From NCBI RefSeq assembly GCF_000284035.1, contig NC_016887.1, positions 4,960,001-5,024,000 on the forward strand: a stretch of 64,000 bases of DNA. Reading direction: 5' to 3'. The notes below the pieces were generated by a model, which saw nothing but the letters and a program-made list of their open reading frames with translations, had not been told where the DNA came from and did no database searches. The translations under genes and the position numbers were made by a program. Every line of letters starts with the position of its first letter. Position 1 is the stretch's first letter. This DNA is from Nocardia cyriacigeorgica GUH-2. Its GTDB lineage: Bacteria > Actinomycetota > Actinomycetes > Mycobacteriales > Mycobacteriaceae. Positions 1 to 7,446 of this stretch are shown piece after piece.

Positions 1-1292
1 TGGTCATCGGCACCGGCCAGCACGCCGAATCCGGAGAGAAGTTCCAGCTCAACGCCCTGGACGCGGACGTGGTGCCCGGATTGCGGACCGAACTGCTCGC
101 CCACACCCGGGTGCCGCGGGTGGCCGCCGACGAACCGGAAGGCCCGCCCACCGCCACGCAGGCTGCCGGACAGTTCGAGGGCTCACCTCCGGACCGTGGC
201 CGCGAGATCGGGCATTGGCGGCCGTCGTGGGTGAAGTACGCGCCGCTGTCGCTGACCGGGTTCGCCATCGTCGCGCCGATCGTCGGCCTCGGTTTCCAGT
301 ACGGGCTCGGCGAGGTCGTCTTCCGGTCCGATGCCGTGCATTCGGTGGAGGGCCGGGGCGTGCTGCTGCTGACGCTGCTCGGTTTCGGCCTGGTGATCTC
401 GGTGGTGCTGGTGATGAGCCTGGCGGCCTGCGCGCACTATCTGGCCACCTATTTCGGGCTGCGAGTCACCGACAACGGGACGACCCTGCACCTGCGCTAC
501 GGGCTGTTCACCACGCGGCAGATCACCCTGGATCTGGCGCGGTTCCGCGGCGCGACCGTCAACGAGCCGCTGCTGCTGCGGCTGGCCAACGGCGCCTCCC
601 TCGAGGCGATCATGACCGGGCAGAATCCGCGTCAGAAGATCCTGCCGCAGGCGCCGCGGACCGCGGTCGAGCACACCCTCGCGCATCTGCTGAGCCCGCA
701 CACGTCGAAGCTGCCCAACGGTGGATCGCTGCCGGCCGCACCGTCCCGGGCGAACGGAGCGGCCGATGCGCTCCCCGCCGGCGCGGCACCCGCTCGCGTC
801 GAGCTCGTCCAGCATGGTCGCGCGGCCCGGCGCAGGCGCTACACCCACGCGATGTGGCCGGTTCCCGTGGTGGCGGCCCCGCTGCTGCTGTTCGTCCTTG
901 CGGGCGAACGGTTCTCGCCCTGGTGGTGGCTGCTGCCGGTCGCGCTGACGGTGATCACCGCGGCCCTGGCCGAAGACCGCTATCGCGGCCTCGGCCACGC
1001 CGTCCTACCCGCCACCGCTACCTCCCCCACCTGGCTGATCACCCGCTCCGGCTCGCTCGACCGCGACCGCGACTGCCTGGAAGCCCCCGGCATCATCGGC
1101 TGGACCGTCCGCCAAACCTTCTGGCAGCGCCGCTCCGGCCTGGCCACCGTCACCGCTGCCACCGCCGCAGGCAAGAAGCGCTACCACGTCGTCGACCTCC
1201 CCCTGGATCAGGCGTGGGCCCTCATCGAGGCGGTGACACCGGGGCGGCTGGGTGAGCGGTCGAGTGCGGCCGACCACGCCACCCATTCGTGA
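1..1292 (+). CDS. PH-domain membrane protein, 5' end outside window
   Basis: The reading frame is open from base 3 to the stop at 1292, so the true start lies upstream. The visible part has two hydrophobic segments, a region with the look of a bacterial PH (bPH2/YdbT) domain beginning near YFGLRVTDNG, a second pair of membrane segments around LLLFVLAG and WWWLLPVAL, and a second PH-like region ending in a helix near the C-terminus. YdbS/YdbT-type proteins have this alternation of membrane segments and bPH domains. They are membrane proteins of unclear function. An internal ATG/GTG start at 69 would give 407 residues, but the continuous upstream frame argues for a longer protein. Family call from motif pattern only. 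Confidence 0.7.
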   Translation, partial: VIGTGQHAESGEKFQLNALDADVVPGLRTELLAHTRVPRVAADEPEGPPTATQAAGQFEGSPPDRGREIGHWRPSWVKYAPLSLTGFAIVAPIVGLGFQYGLGEVVFRSDAVHSVEGRGVLLLTLLGFGLVISVVLVMSLAACAHYLATYFGLRVTDNGTTLHLRYGLFTTRQITLDLARFRGATVNEPLLLRLANGASLEAIMTGQNPRQKILPQAPRTAVEHTLAHLLSPHTSKLPNGGSLPAAPSRANGAADALPAGAAPARVELVQHGRAARRRRYTHAMWPVPVVAAPLLLFVLAGERFSPWWWLLPVALTVITAALAEDRYRGLGHAVLPATATSPTWLITRSGSLDRDRDCLEAPGIIGWTVRQTFWQRRSGLATVTAATAAGKKRYHVVDLPLDQAWALIEAVTPGRLGERSSAADHATHS

Positions 1293-1425
1293 CGACGGAT
1301 CGCCTCGATAACGTGTCCGCCGCCCGCGATGAGGCCACCGAGCATGCCGCCGACCACCATCGCCTTCTCGACCACGTCGGAGCTCGAACGTGTTGTCGGC
1401 GCCGCCTATCGGCCGCGCCACCGGA

Positions 1426-1881
1426 TCAGCGACGCGCTGCCGGCTGCACCACTTTCGTCCGGTTGGCCTGCATATAGACGTAGATCAGCGGCGGTGTGAG
1501 ACCGAACAGCATCAGGAGCAGGGTGCGGGCGTCGCTGCCGAGGGGGACGTCGCCGCCGGGGCCGGAGCTCGCGGCGGCCAGGAAGGCCAGGGTCCAGGCG
1601 ACGATGGGCAGGAGCATGACGGCCGGGCGCGGCGAGACCGAGCGCGCGCCGAGTACCAGCAGCACGTTCACCACACCGGCGATGGGGGCCGCGATCGGGA
1701 AGGCGACGCTGCCCAGGTACAGCGGCAGGTAGAGCACTTCCAGGATCAGCGTGATCACCGCGTCGACGACGAGCGCGAGCATGATCAGCGCGCCGAGTGC
1801 GGCGTACACGGGCCGGGGCAGGCGGAGCTTGGACCGCGACGGGGCCGGCTTGCCCGCCTGGTCGTCCACGGTGGCCGTCAC
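1426..1881 (-). CDS. Small four-helix membrane protein (Rv1171-like position)
   Basis: This 151-residue protein has a short charged N-terminus followed by about four hydrophobic segments (YAALGALIMLALVV, a Leu/Tyr-rich second helix, VVNVLLVLGA, LLLMLFGLTPPLIY) and a basic C-terminal tail. It starts with GTG at 1881 and overlaps the stop of the preceding 52-codon ORF by four bases (GTGA), so it is the last gene of the lpqW-mshB operon. In M. tuberculosis the gene after mshB is Rv1171, a conserved protein of similar size; the assignment rests on position and size. No catalytic motif is visible. It is convergent with the PH-domain gene. Confidence 0.75.
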   Translation of the reverse strand: MTATVDDQAGKPAPSRSKLRLPRPVYAALGALIMLALVVDAVITLILEVLYLPLYLGSVAFPIAAPIAGVVNVLLVLGARSVSPRPAVMLLPIVAWTLAFLAAASSGPGGDVPLGSDARTLLLMLFGLTPPLIYVYMQANRTKVVQPAARR

Positions 1882-2036
1882 GCGACCGGCGGGTAGCCGA
1901 GCAGCGTCAGCAGATGGCTCTGCATATCGGCGAACGCGTACAGCACCGACATGTAGAGCTCGTGCTGCTGTTGCGCGCCGGGACGCAGGCTTTCCACGAA
2001 TGCCACGATGGCGTTCTGGAGCTCCCAGTTGTACAT
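1878..2036 (-). CDS. Small ORF (52 aa) between mshB and the membrane-protein gene
   Basis: A 52-codon frame begins with ATG ten bases after the mshB stop and ends TGA at 1878-1880, overlapping the GTG start of the next gene (GTGA). The peptide starts MYNWELQNAIVAFVESL and ends LLTLLGYPPVA. It is soluble-looking, rich in Gln, Leu and aromatic residues, with no Cys and no signal peptide, and probably helical. No Shine-Dalgarno sequence is obvious, so translation would rely on re-initiation after mshB. The tight spacing on both sides and the high GC in third positions argue that it is translated. The function is unknown. Confidence 0.6.
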   Translation of the reverse strand: MYNWELQNAIVAFVESLRPGAQQQHELYMSVLYAFADMQSHLLTLLGYPPVA

Positions 2037-2046
2037 GCGATCGAGT

Positions 2047-2940
2047 TTAAGCGGGTGCGGCGAACAGATCGTGCTCGCGTCCGTCCGGTCCGACCGGCCC
2101 GCGCACGCCGCGGATCAGCACGAAATGTTCTTCCGGCAGCACCGGCTGGGCGATGTTGTTCGACAGCGCGAATTCGCGTCCCGAGGGCGCGACCGTCACC
2201 TGAGTGGCGTGCGCGCGCAAGGCTTCCCGTTTGGCCGCCAGCACATCCGACACGTCCACGGTGGTGGTGACGGTGCTGCTCGGTACGCACGCCAGCTCGC
2301 CCTCGGCGGGCAGGCGCCAACCGGCGGGCAGCGCGCCGGGCAGGCCCTCCACCGTCCGCCGGGCCAGTGCCTCGGTGTGCAGGCGCAGCATGTCGGCGTC
2401 GGTGACCGTCCAGTAGAACTTCGGTGTGTCCCAGCCCCGTTCGGCCGCCGCGGCAACGGCGGCGGTGGTGATCTCGTGGGCGCGCACATGGTCGGGATGG
2501 CCGTACCCGCCCTTGGGGTCGTAACCGACCACCACGCGCGGGCGCAGCTCGAGCAGGATCTCGGTCAGCGCCTCGACCGCCGCCGGGCCCGACCGGACGA
2601 ACGCGCGCGGATGCTCGGCGCTGGGCGTGCCCGCCATCCCGGAATCACGCCAGCGACCGGCACCGCCGAGGAAACGCGGCGGTGCGGCGTCGAGCGCGGC
2701 CAGCGCCCTCGTCAGTTCGAGGACGCGATATCCACCGAGCTGATCGGCCTGGTCGGCGGTGAGCTGCGCCCACTGCTCGCCGATCACCTCGCCCTCTTCG
2801 CCGAGCGTGCAGGTGACCACGGTGACCGGGATACCGCGACGGCGATAGTGCGCGATGGTGCCGCCGGTGGTGATGGATTCGTCGTCGGGATGGGCGTGCA
2901 CCAGCAGCAGGCCGCCGGTGCCGGTCGCGGGGGCGCTCAT
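2047..2940 (-). CDS. mshB: MshB, GlcNAc-Ins deacetylase (mycothiol synthesis)
   Basis: MshB removes the acetyl group from N-acetylglucosaminyl-inositol, the second step of mycothiol synthesis, in the cytoplasm. The 297-residue protein carries the LmbE/PIG-L signature AHPDDE (His17, Asp19, Asp20: zinc ligands and catalytic Asp) and the downstream GHPDH motif supplying the third zinc ligand. The start at 2940 is chosen because MSAPATG directly precedes the domain and its ATG overlaps the lpqW stop (ATGA). Longer in-frame upstream sequence is antisense-type noise inside lpqW. The lpqW-mshB neighbourhood matches M. tuberculosis Rv1166-Rv1170, with no PE/PPE genes inserted here. A cysteine-conjugate amidase (Mca) is the main alternative, but context favours MshB. 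Confidence 0.92.
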   Translation of the reverse strand: MSAPATGTGGLLLVHAHPDDESITTGGTIAHYRRRGIPVTVVTCTLGEEGEVIGEQWAQLTADQADQLGGYRVLELTRALAALDAAPPRFLGGAGRWRDSGMAGTPSAEHPRAFVRSGPAAVEALTEILLELRPRVVVGYDPKGGYGHPDHVRAHEITTAAVAAAAERGWDTPKFYWTVTDADMLRLHTEALARRTVEGLPGALPAGWRLPAEGELACVPSSTVTTTVDVSDVLAAKREALRAHATQVTVAPSGREFALSNNIAQPVLPEEHFVLIRGVRGPVGPDGREHDLFAAPA

Positions 2941-4709
2941 CCGACCCGTCGCCAGTTGGCCGCGTCGCCGAAGATGCCGACCTGGATGGCACCGCTGAGC
3001 GAGGCACCGTCCACCGACGGACCCGACGCCGCGACGACGTTGTCCTGCACGATCGGCAGCACGGTCGCCGCCGCCCACAGCCGCGGTTCGGCCTCGGCGA
3101 GCACCCGGGCGGTGTCGATGCCGATCAGCGCGCCGTCCACGGCGGGCTGGGCGCCCGGATCGCAGACGCCGGACAAGTTGCTCGGCGCCAACCGCACCAC
3201 CTCGGCGTCCGGATCGGCGTCACCGTCCGGGCCGGGTGGGGTGACCGGCGGGCAGCCGTAGCGCGAGGCCAGCACGGTGGCCGGGTCCGAGCCCGCGACC
3301 TCCCAGCCGACGATGGCGTCGATGGTGCCCTCGACCAGTTCCTTGCCGTACAGCTGGTCACCGGGGACGCTGCGCACGCTGGCGTCGATCCCGGCGCTGC
3401 GCAGCTGATCGGCGGCGGTATTGGCGACGGCCAGCGCGGTGGGGTCGTTGGCCACGGCGCCGATCCGGATGGTCAGCGATTTGCCGTCCTTGGCCACCGG
3501 ACGCGGGCGCGGCGCGGGCGAGGTGGCCGAGGCCACCGGCGGCGGCTCCGGTGCCCTCCCGAAACCCGATTCGGCCAGCAGCGCGAACGCCTCGTCCTGG
3601 CTCGGCCGCGGCGGGGCGGTCGGCACATAACCGGGATCCGACGGTGACAGCACCTGCGCGCGCACCGGTTCCACCCAGCCGCCGGTCTGCGCGCCGACGG
3701 TGGCCAGCAGCGCCGGATCCAGCAGCGCGAGCACCGCGGTGCGCACCCGCGGGTCGACGAGATCGCCGCTGCGGCCGTTGAGCACGAATTGCAGTTCCCG
3801 CGCCTGCGGCATGATCGCCGTGCGCACCGACGGGATCGCCGCCAACTGCGCCTGCGTCGCCACCCCACCGTGCACCAGCGCCATCTGCGCGTCGCCGGTG
3901 CGCAGCGAATCGGCCACCTGCGCCGGGGTTCCGCCGCGCCGCAACAGGATCTGATCGGGGACCGCGGGCTTGCCCCAATACCGGTCGTTGCGTTCGAGCA
4001 GGATCTCGTCGCGGCCCTGATCGGCGGACTTGATCTTGAAGCTGCCCCCGGACACCGCGATGCCCTCGGCCAGCGTGCGTTCGAAACCGCCCGGCGAATC
4101 CTTCACCAGATGCGAGGGCAGCAGGTTCGCGAACAACTGCCGCCACGCCGGATACGGCGCCGCCATGGTGACGGTGACGGTCTTGCCGCCCGCGCTGGAG
4201 GCGACATCGGTGATCAGCCGGTAGCCCGCCGGATCCACCACACCGGGCTGGGTGATCATCTGCCGCCACAGGAACCGGAAGTCCTCGGCGGCGATCGGCG
4301 CACCGTCGGACCAGTTGGCCTGATTGCGCAGCTTGTAGGTGATGGTGAACGGCTCCTGCGCGGTGACCTCGGCCTGTTCCACCAGCGCCGTATCGGGCAC
4401 CCACAGCGTGCCGCCGGGCACCGCCGGATCGGGCACCGGACGGAACGGGCTGGGCAGCACCATCGAACTCACCGCCGCCGTCGCAGGCGACTGATCCGAG
4501 CGCAGATGCGGATTGAAGCCGATCCCGATGTCGTCGATGGCCACCACCACGGTGCTCTTGCCCGGTTCGGCCGGCGTCGTCTTGGGGCTGTCGGTGCTCT
4601 CGATCGGCGGCGGCGGGTTCGCGGTGCACCCGGCGACCACCGGCAGCAACGCCGTCATCACAACCAGCATCGCGCGCCACATCGCGCGCCGTCGCGCCCC
4701 CGAATTCAC
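2937..4709 (-). CDS. lpqW: LpqW-like lipoprotein, family 5 solute-binding fold
   Basis: The protein is about 590 residues, with a lipoprotein signal peptide ending in LPVVAGC and then a family-5 extracellular solute-binding fold (OppA-like; WVPDTALVEQ, FTITYKLRNQANWSDG, LLDPALLATVG). In mycobacteria LpqW is not a transporter partner but controls the branch between polar PIMs and lipomannan/lipoarabinomannan, upstream of PimE. It sits next to typA and mshB as in M. tuberculosis. I prefer the GTG at 4709 (MNSGARRRA), with a gaggtagag-like sequence before it. An ATG at 4733 or 4682 would also give a usable signal peptide. A Pro/Ala-rich insertion of about 30 residues (residues 370-400) interrupts the fold. 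It has no permease genes nearby. Confidence 0.85.
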   Translation of the reverse strand: MNSGARRRAMWRAMLVVMTALLPVVAGCTANPPPPIESTDSPKTTPAEPGKSTVVVAIDDIGIGFNPHLRSDQSPATAAVSSMVLPSPFRPVPDPAVPGGTLWVPDTALVEQAEVTAQEPFTITYKLRNQANWSDGAPIAAEDFRFLWRQMITQPGVVDPAGYRLITDVASSAGGKTVTVTMAAPYPAWRQLFANLLPSHLVKDSPGGFERTLAEGIAVSGGSFKIKSADQGRDEILLERNDRYWGKPAVPDQILLRRGGTPAQVADSLRTGDAQMALVHGGVATQAQLAAIPSVRTAIMPQARELQFVLNGRSGDLVDPRVRTAVLALLDPALLATVGAQTGGWVEPVRAQVLSPSDPGYVPTAPPRPSQDEAFALLAESGFGRAPEPPPVASATSPAPRPRPVAKDGKSLTIRIGAVANDPTALAVANTAADQLRSAGIDASVRSVPGDQLYGKELVEGTIDAIVGWEVAGSDPATVLASRYGCPPVTPPGPDGDADPDAEVVRLAPSNLSGVCDPGAQPAVDGALIGIDTARVLAEAEPRLWAAATVLPIVQDNVVAASGPSVDGASLSGAIQVGIFGDAANWRRVG

Positions 4710-4747
4710 CCTCGGCACTCTACCTCGCCACATCGCGCTCGGCCGGG

Positions 4748-4788
4748 CACGCGAAACCGCCGAGCACCCGGCCCGGCGGTTTCGCGTG
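4748..4788 (-). terminator. Strong hairpin downstream of typA
   Basis: Perfect 15-base inverted repeat: CACGCGAAACCGCCG at 4748-4762 and its complement at 4774-4788, with an 11-base loop. It lies 25 bases after the typA stop and before lpqW. There is no T-tract, which is usual for actinobacterial terminators. It probably ends typA transcription and separates it from lpqW. Confidence 0.7.
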
Positions 4789-4812
4789 CACAGCTATGGG
4801 TTTCGCCTGGTC

Positions 4813-6720
4813 CTACTGCGCGGTCGCGGCCGCCCGGTCGCGGGCCTTACGGCGCGACAGCTCGCGGGCGCGGTCGTTGGCGGCCAGCACCACCTTGCGC
4901 ACCCGCACCACCTCGGGGGTGACCTCGACGCATTCGTCGGCGGCACAGAACTCCATGGCGCCCTCGAGATCCAGCTGCAGCGGCTTGGCCAGCGTCTCCA
5001 TCACGTCGGCAGTGGAGGAGCGCATGTTGGTGAGCTTCTTCTCCCGGGTGACGTTGATATCGAGGTCCTCGGCGCGCGGGTTGATGCCGACGACCATGCC
5101 CTCGTAGGTGTCCGCGCCCGGCTCCACGAAGAACTGGCCGCGGTCGGCGAGCTGGATCATGGCGAACGGGGTGACGGTGCCCGCGCGGTCGGACACCAGC
5201 GAACCGGTGTGCCGCGCCCGGATCTCACCGGCCCACGGCGCGTAACCGTGGAAGACGGCGTTGGCGATGCCGGTGCCGCGGGTCTCGGTGAGGAAGTCGG
5301 TGCGGAAGCCGATCAGGCCACGCGAGGGCACGATGAACTCCATCCGCACCCAGCCGGCGGCATGGTTGTTCATCTGCACCATCTTGCCCTTGCGGGCGGC
5401 CAGCAGCTGGGTGATGGCGCCGAGGTACTCGTCGGGGCAGTCGATGGTCAGCTCTTCGTAGGGCTCGTGCACCTTGCCGTCGACGGTCTTGGTGACCACC
5501 TGCGGCTTGCCGACGGTCAGCTCGAAGCCCTCGCGGCGCATCTGCTCGACCAGGATGGCCAGCGCCAGCTCACCACGGCCCTGCACCTCCCAGGCGTCGG
5601 GGCGGCCGATGTCGAGCACCCGCAGCGAGACGTTGCCGACCAGTTCCTGATCCAGCCGCGACTTGACCATGCGGGCGGTCAGCTTGTGCCCCTGGACGCG
5701 GCCGACCAGCGGCGAGGTGTTGGTGCCGATGGTTACCGAGATGGCGGGCTCGTCGACGCTGATGCGCGGCAGCGCCACCGGGTTGTCCGGATCGGCCAGG
5801 GTGTCGCCGATCATGATCTCCGGGATACCGGCCACGGCGACGATATCGCCGGCCACGGCCACCTCACCGGGCTGACGCTCGACGCCGATGGTCTGCAACA
5901 GCTCCGTGATCTTGACGTTCTTGACCCCGTCGGCGTGCATCCAGGCCACGTTCTGGCCCTTGCGCAGCTCGCCGTTGTGGATGCGCACCAGCGCCAGCCG
6001 GCCCAAGAAGGCGGAGGCGTCGAGGTTGGTGACGTGGGCCTGCAGCGGTGCGGTCGGATCGCCCTTGGGCGCGGGGATGTTCTCGAGCAGCACCTCGAAC
6101 AGGGCGTCGAGGTTCTCCGCGTCGGGGGCCTGCCCGTTCTCGGGGGCCACCTTCGACGCCTTGCCCTCGCGGCCGGAGGCGTAGAGCACGGGCAGATCGA
6201 GCGCGAGTTCGGCGGCCTCGGCGGCGTCGTCGTCCAGGTCGGAGGCCAGGTCGAGCAGCAGATCGTGGCTTTCCTCGACGACCTCGGAGATGCGGGCGTC
6301 GGGCCGGTCGGTCTTGTTGACCACCAGGATCACCGGCAGCGAGGCGGCCAGCGCCTTGCGCAGCACGAACCGGGTCTGCGGCAGCGGGCCCTCGGAGGCG
6401 TCCACCAGCAGCACGACACCATCGACCATGGACAGGCCGCGCTCGACCTCACCACCGAAGTCGGCGTGGCCCGGGGTATCGATGACGTTGATGACGGTCA
6501 CCGAGCCGTCGGCATTGTGCCGGTGCACCGCGGTGTTCTTGGCGAGAATGGTGATGCCCTTCTCGCGTTCCAGATCGCCGGAGTCCATGACCCGGTCGAC
6601 CAGCTCGGCCCGTTCGGCGAAGGCGCCGGATTGGCGCAGCATGGCGTCGACCAACGTCGTTTTACCGTGGTCGACGTGGGCCACGATGGCGACGTTGCGA
6701 AAATCGCGTGCAGACGACAC
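4813..6720 (-). CDS. typA: TypA/BipA ribosome-binding GTPase
   Basis: A 635-residue translational GTPase of the elongation-factor family. The N-terminal G domain shows HVDHGKTT (G1), DTPGHADF (G3) and NKTD (G4), followed by EF-G-like domains and the BipA-specific C-terminal domain (KLTNMRSSTADVMETL). BipA/TypA binds 70S ribosomes and supports growth under stress and 50S assembly. Length and start (MSSARDFRNVAIVAHVDHG) match the family. It is read away from a gene for a 58-residue basic Cys-rich protein, and shares the 200-base intergenic region with it. The order typA-lpqW-mshB is conserved with mycobacteria. Confidence 0.96.
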   Translation of the reverse strand: MSSARDFRNVAIVAHVDHGKTTLVDAMLRQSGAFAERAELVDRVMDSGDLEREKGITILAKNTAVHRHNADGSVTVINVIDTPGHADFGGEVERGLSMVDGVVLLVDASEGPLPQTRFVLRKALAASLPVILVVNKTDRPDARISEVVEESHDLLLDLASDLDDDAAEAAELALDLPVLYASGREGKASKVAPENGQAPDAENLDALFEVLLENIPAPKGDPTAPLQAHVTNLDASAFLGRLALVRIHNGELRKGQNVAWMHADGVKNVKITELLQTIGVERQPGEVAVAGDIVAVAGIPEIMIGDTLADPDNPVALPRISVDEPAISVTIGTNTSPLVGRVQGHKLTARMVKSRLDQELVGNVSLRVLDIGRPDAWEVQGRGELALAILVEQMRREGFELTVGKPQVVTKTVDGKVHEPYEELTIDCPDEYLGAITQLLAARKGKMVQMNNHAAGWVRMEFIVPSRGLIGFRTDFLTETRGTGIANAVFHGYAPWAGEIRARHTGSLVSDRAGTVTPFAMIQLADRGQFFVEPGADTYEGMVVGINPRAEDLDINVTREKKLTNMRSSTADVMETLAKPLQLDLEGAMEFCAADECVEVTPEVVRVRKVVLAANDRARELSRRKARDRAAATAQ

Positions 6721-6868
6721 GCTTGTTCCTCCTGCTGTTGGGTAGATGGTGGCGACGGTGCTCCAATGTCCGGCGCCTCAGGTTCCTGACGCTCGCGCCT
6801 GGCTCCCTGTACGAACAGGTGGAGAATGGAACTCACCGGGCATCGCGGCCAGCTACACCCTACCGGCA

Positions 6869-6884
6869 CCCAGGTGCACCTGGG
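6869..6884. promoter_or_regulatory. 16-base perfect palindrome between typA and the 58-aa gene
   Basis: CCCAGGTGCACCTGGG is perfectly self-complementary and lies about 20 bases upstream of the putative -10 of the rightward gene, and within the shared divergent region. Its position fits a repressor operator. The regulator is unknown. Confidence 0.45.
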
Positions 6885-6904
6885 ATCCCACATTCAACTA
6901 AGGG

Positions 6905-6910
6905 TAGGCT
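6905..6910 (+). promoter_or_regulatory. -10 element (TAGGCT) for a likely leaderless transcript
   Basis: TAGGCT fits the actinobacterial TANNNT -10 pattern and ends eight bases before the ATG at 6919, so transcription would begin at or next to the start codon. No Shine-Dalgarno sequence precedes that ATG. A -35 element is not clear. Confidence 0.45.
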
Positions 6911-6918
6911 TACTCGCC

Positions 6919-7095
6919 ATGGGCAAGGTCAAGGCAAAGAAGGTTTCCAGCCTCAAGCCGAAGAAGAAGTGCTGTCGTAAGAAGACGCGCTGCATCAAGT
7001 GCCCTGTGGTCATCATGCGGATGAAACGCCTGGAAGCGGCAGGTGTGACGGGCAAAGAACTGAAGAAGGGTTTGAAGAAGGCCCGGGCCGCGTGA
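6919..7095 (+). CDS. 58-aa Lys/Arg-rich, Cys-rich protein
   Basis: The product starts MGKVKAKKVSSLKPKKK and holds four Cys in a CC...CxxC arrangement (KKCCRKKTRCIKCP), then a basic helix ending GLKKARAA. About a third of the residues are Lys/Arg. The composition suggests RNA or ribosome binding with a small metal knuckle, but no named family is recognised. The ATG at 6919 is chosen over an in-frame ATG at 6826, because the upstream part reads as intergenic sequence and a -10-like TAGGCT sits just before 6919. It is divergent from typA, a ribosome-associated GTPase, and followed closely by the pterin dehydratase gene. Confidence 0.75.
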   Translation: MGKVKAKKVSSLKPKKKCCRKKTRCIKCPVVIMRMKRLEAAGVTGKELKKGLKKARAA

Positions 7096-7146
7096 GTATC
7101 GGTGTAGCGGTCTCATGATCGTGCGCAAGCGGGGTACAACGAGACA

Positions 7147-7446
7147 ATGACCACTACCCCATTACTGTCCGACAGCGAAATATCGGCGGCCTTGACGTCA
7201 TTGCCGGAGTGGAACCGCTCCGGGGATTCGATCAGCCGCACCATCAAGGCGGCCACTTTCCCCGCGGGAATCGAATTGGTGCGCCGGGTGGCCGTGGCCG
7301 CCGAAGCCGCCAACCATCACCCCGATATCGATATCCGCTGGCGCAATGTCACCTTCACCCTGTCCACGCACAGCGAGGGCGGACTCACCGCGTTGGATGT
7401 GGCGCTGGCGCACGAGATAGATCGGCTGGCGGCGCAGTCCGAGTGA
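7147..7446 (+). CDS. Pterin-4a-carbinolamine dehydratase
   Basis: This 99-residue protein matches the PCD/DCoH fold in length and in the active-site region ANHHPDIDIRWRNVTFTLSTH, with the characteristic His pair and Pro. The enzyme dehydrates 4a-hydroxytetrahydropterin, recycling the cofactor of aromatic amino-acid hydroxylases; its partner in actinobacteria is often unclear. The corresponding mycobacterial gene (Rv1159A) is also the neighbour of pimE. Its last 62 bases overlap the 3' end of pimE tail to tail, an unusually long overlap for convergent genes. Confidence 0.88.
   Translation: MTTTPLLSDSEISAALTSLPEWNRSGDSISRTIKAATFPAGIELVRRVAVAAEAANHHPDIDIRWRNVTFTLSTHSEGGLTALDVALAHEIDRLAAQSE

Noticed and set aside
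1293..1425. Short leftward Gly-rich frame (MVVGGMLGG...) between convergent genes
   Set aside because: Short, overlaps the 3' end of the PH-domain gene and lacks a ribosome site; probably chance.
4513..6789. 758-codon open frame opposite typA
   Set aside because: Gly/His/Val-rich translation typical of the antisense frame of a high-GC gene; typA motifs on the other strand are decisive.
6899..6917. IdeR/DtxR-like box (TAAGGGTAGGCTTACTC) before the 58-aa gene
   Set aside because: Only about 12 of 19 positions fit the consensus by eye and symmetry is poor; the -10 explains the same bases.
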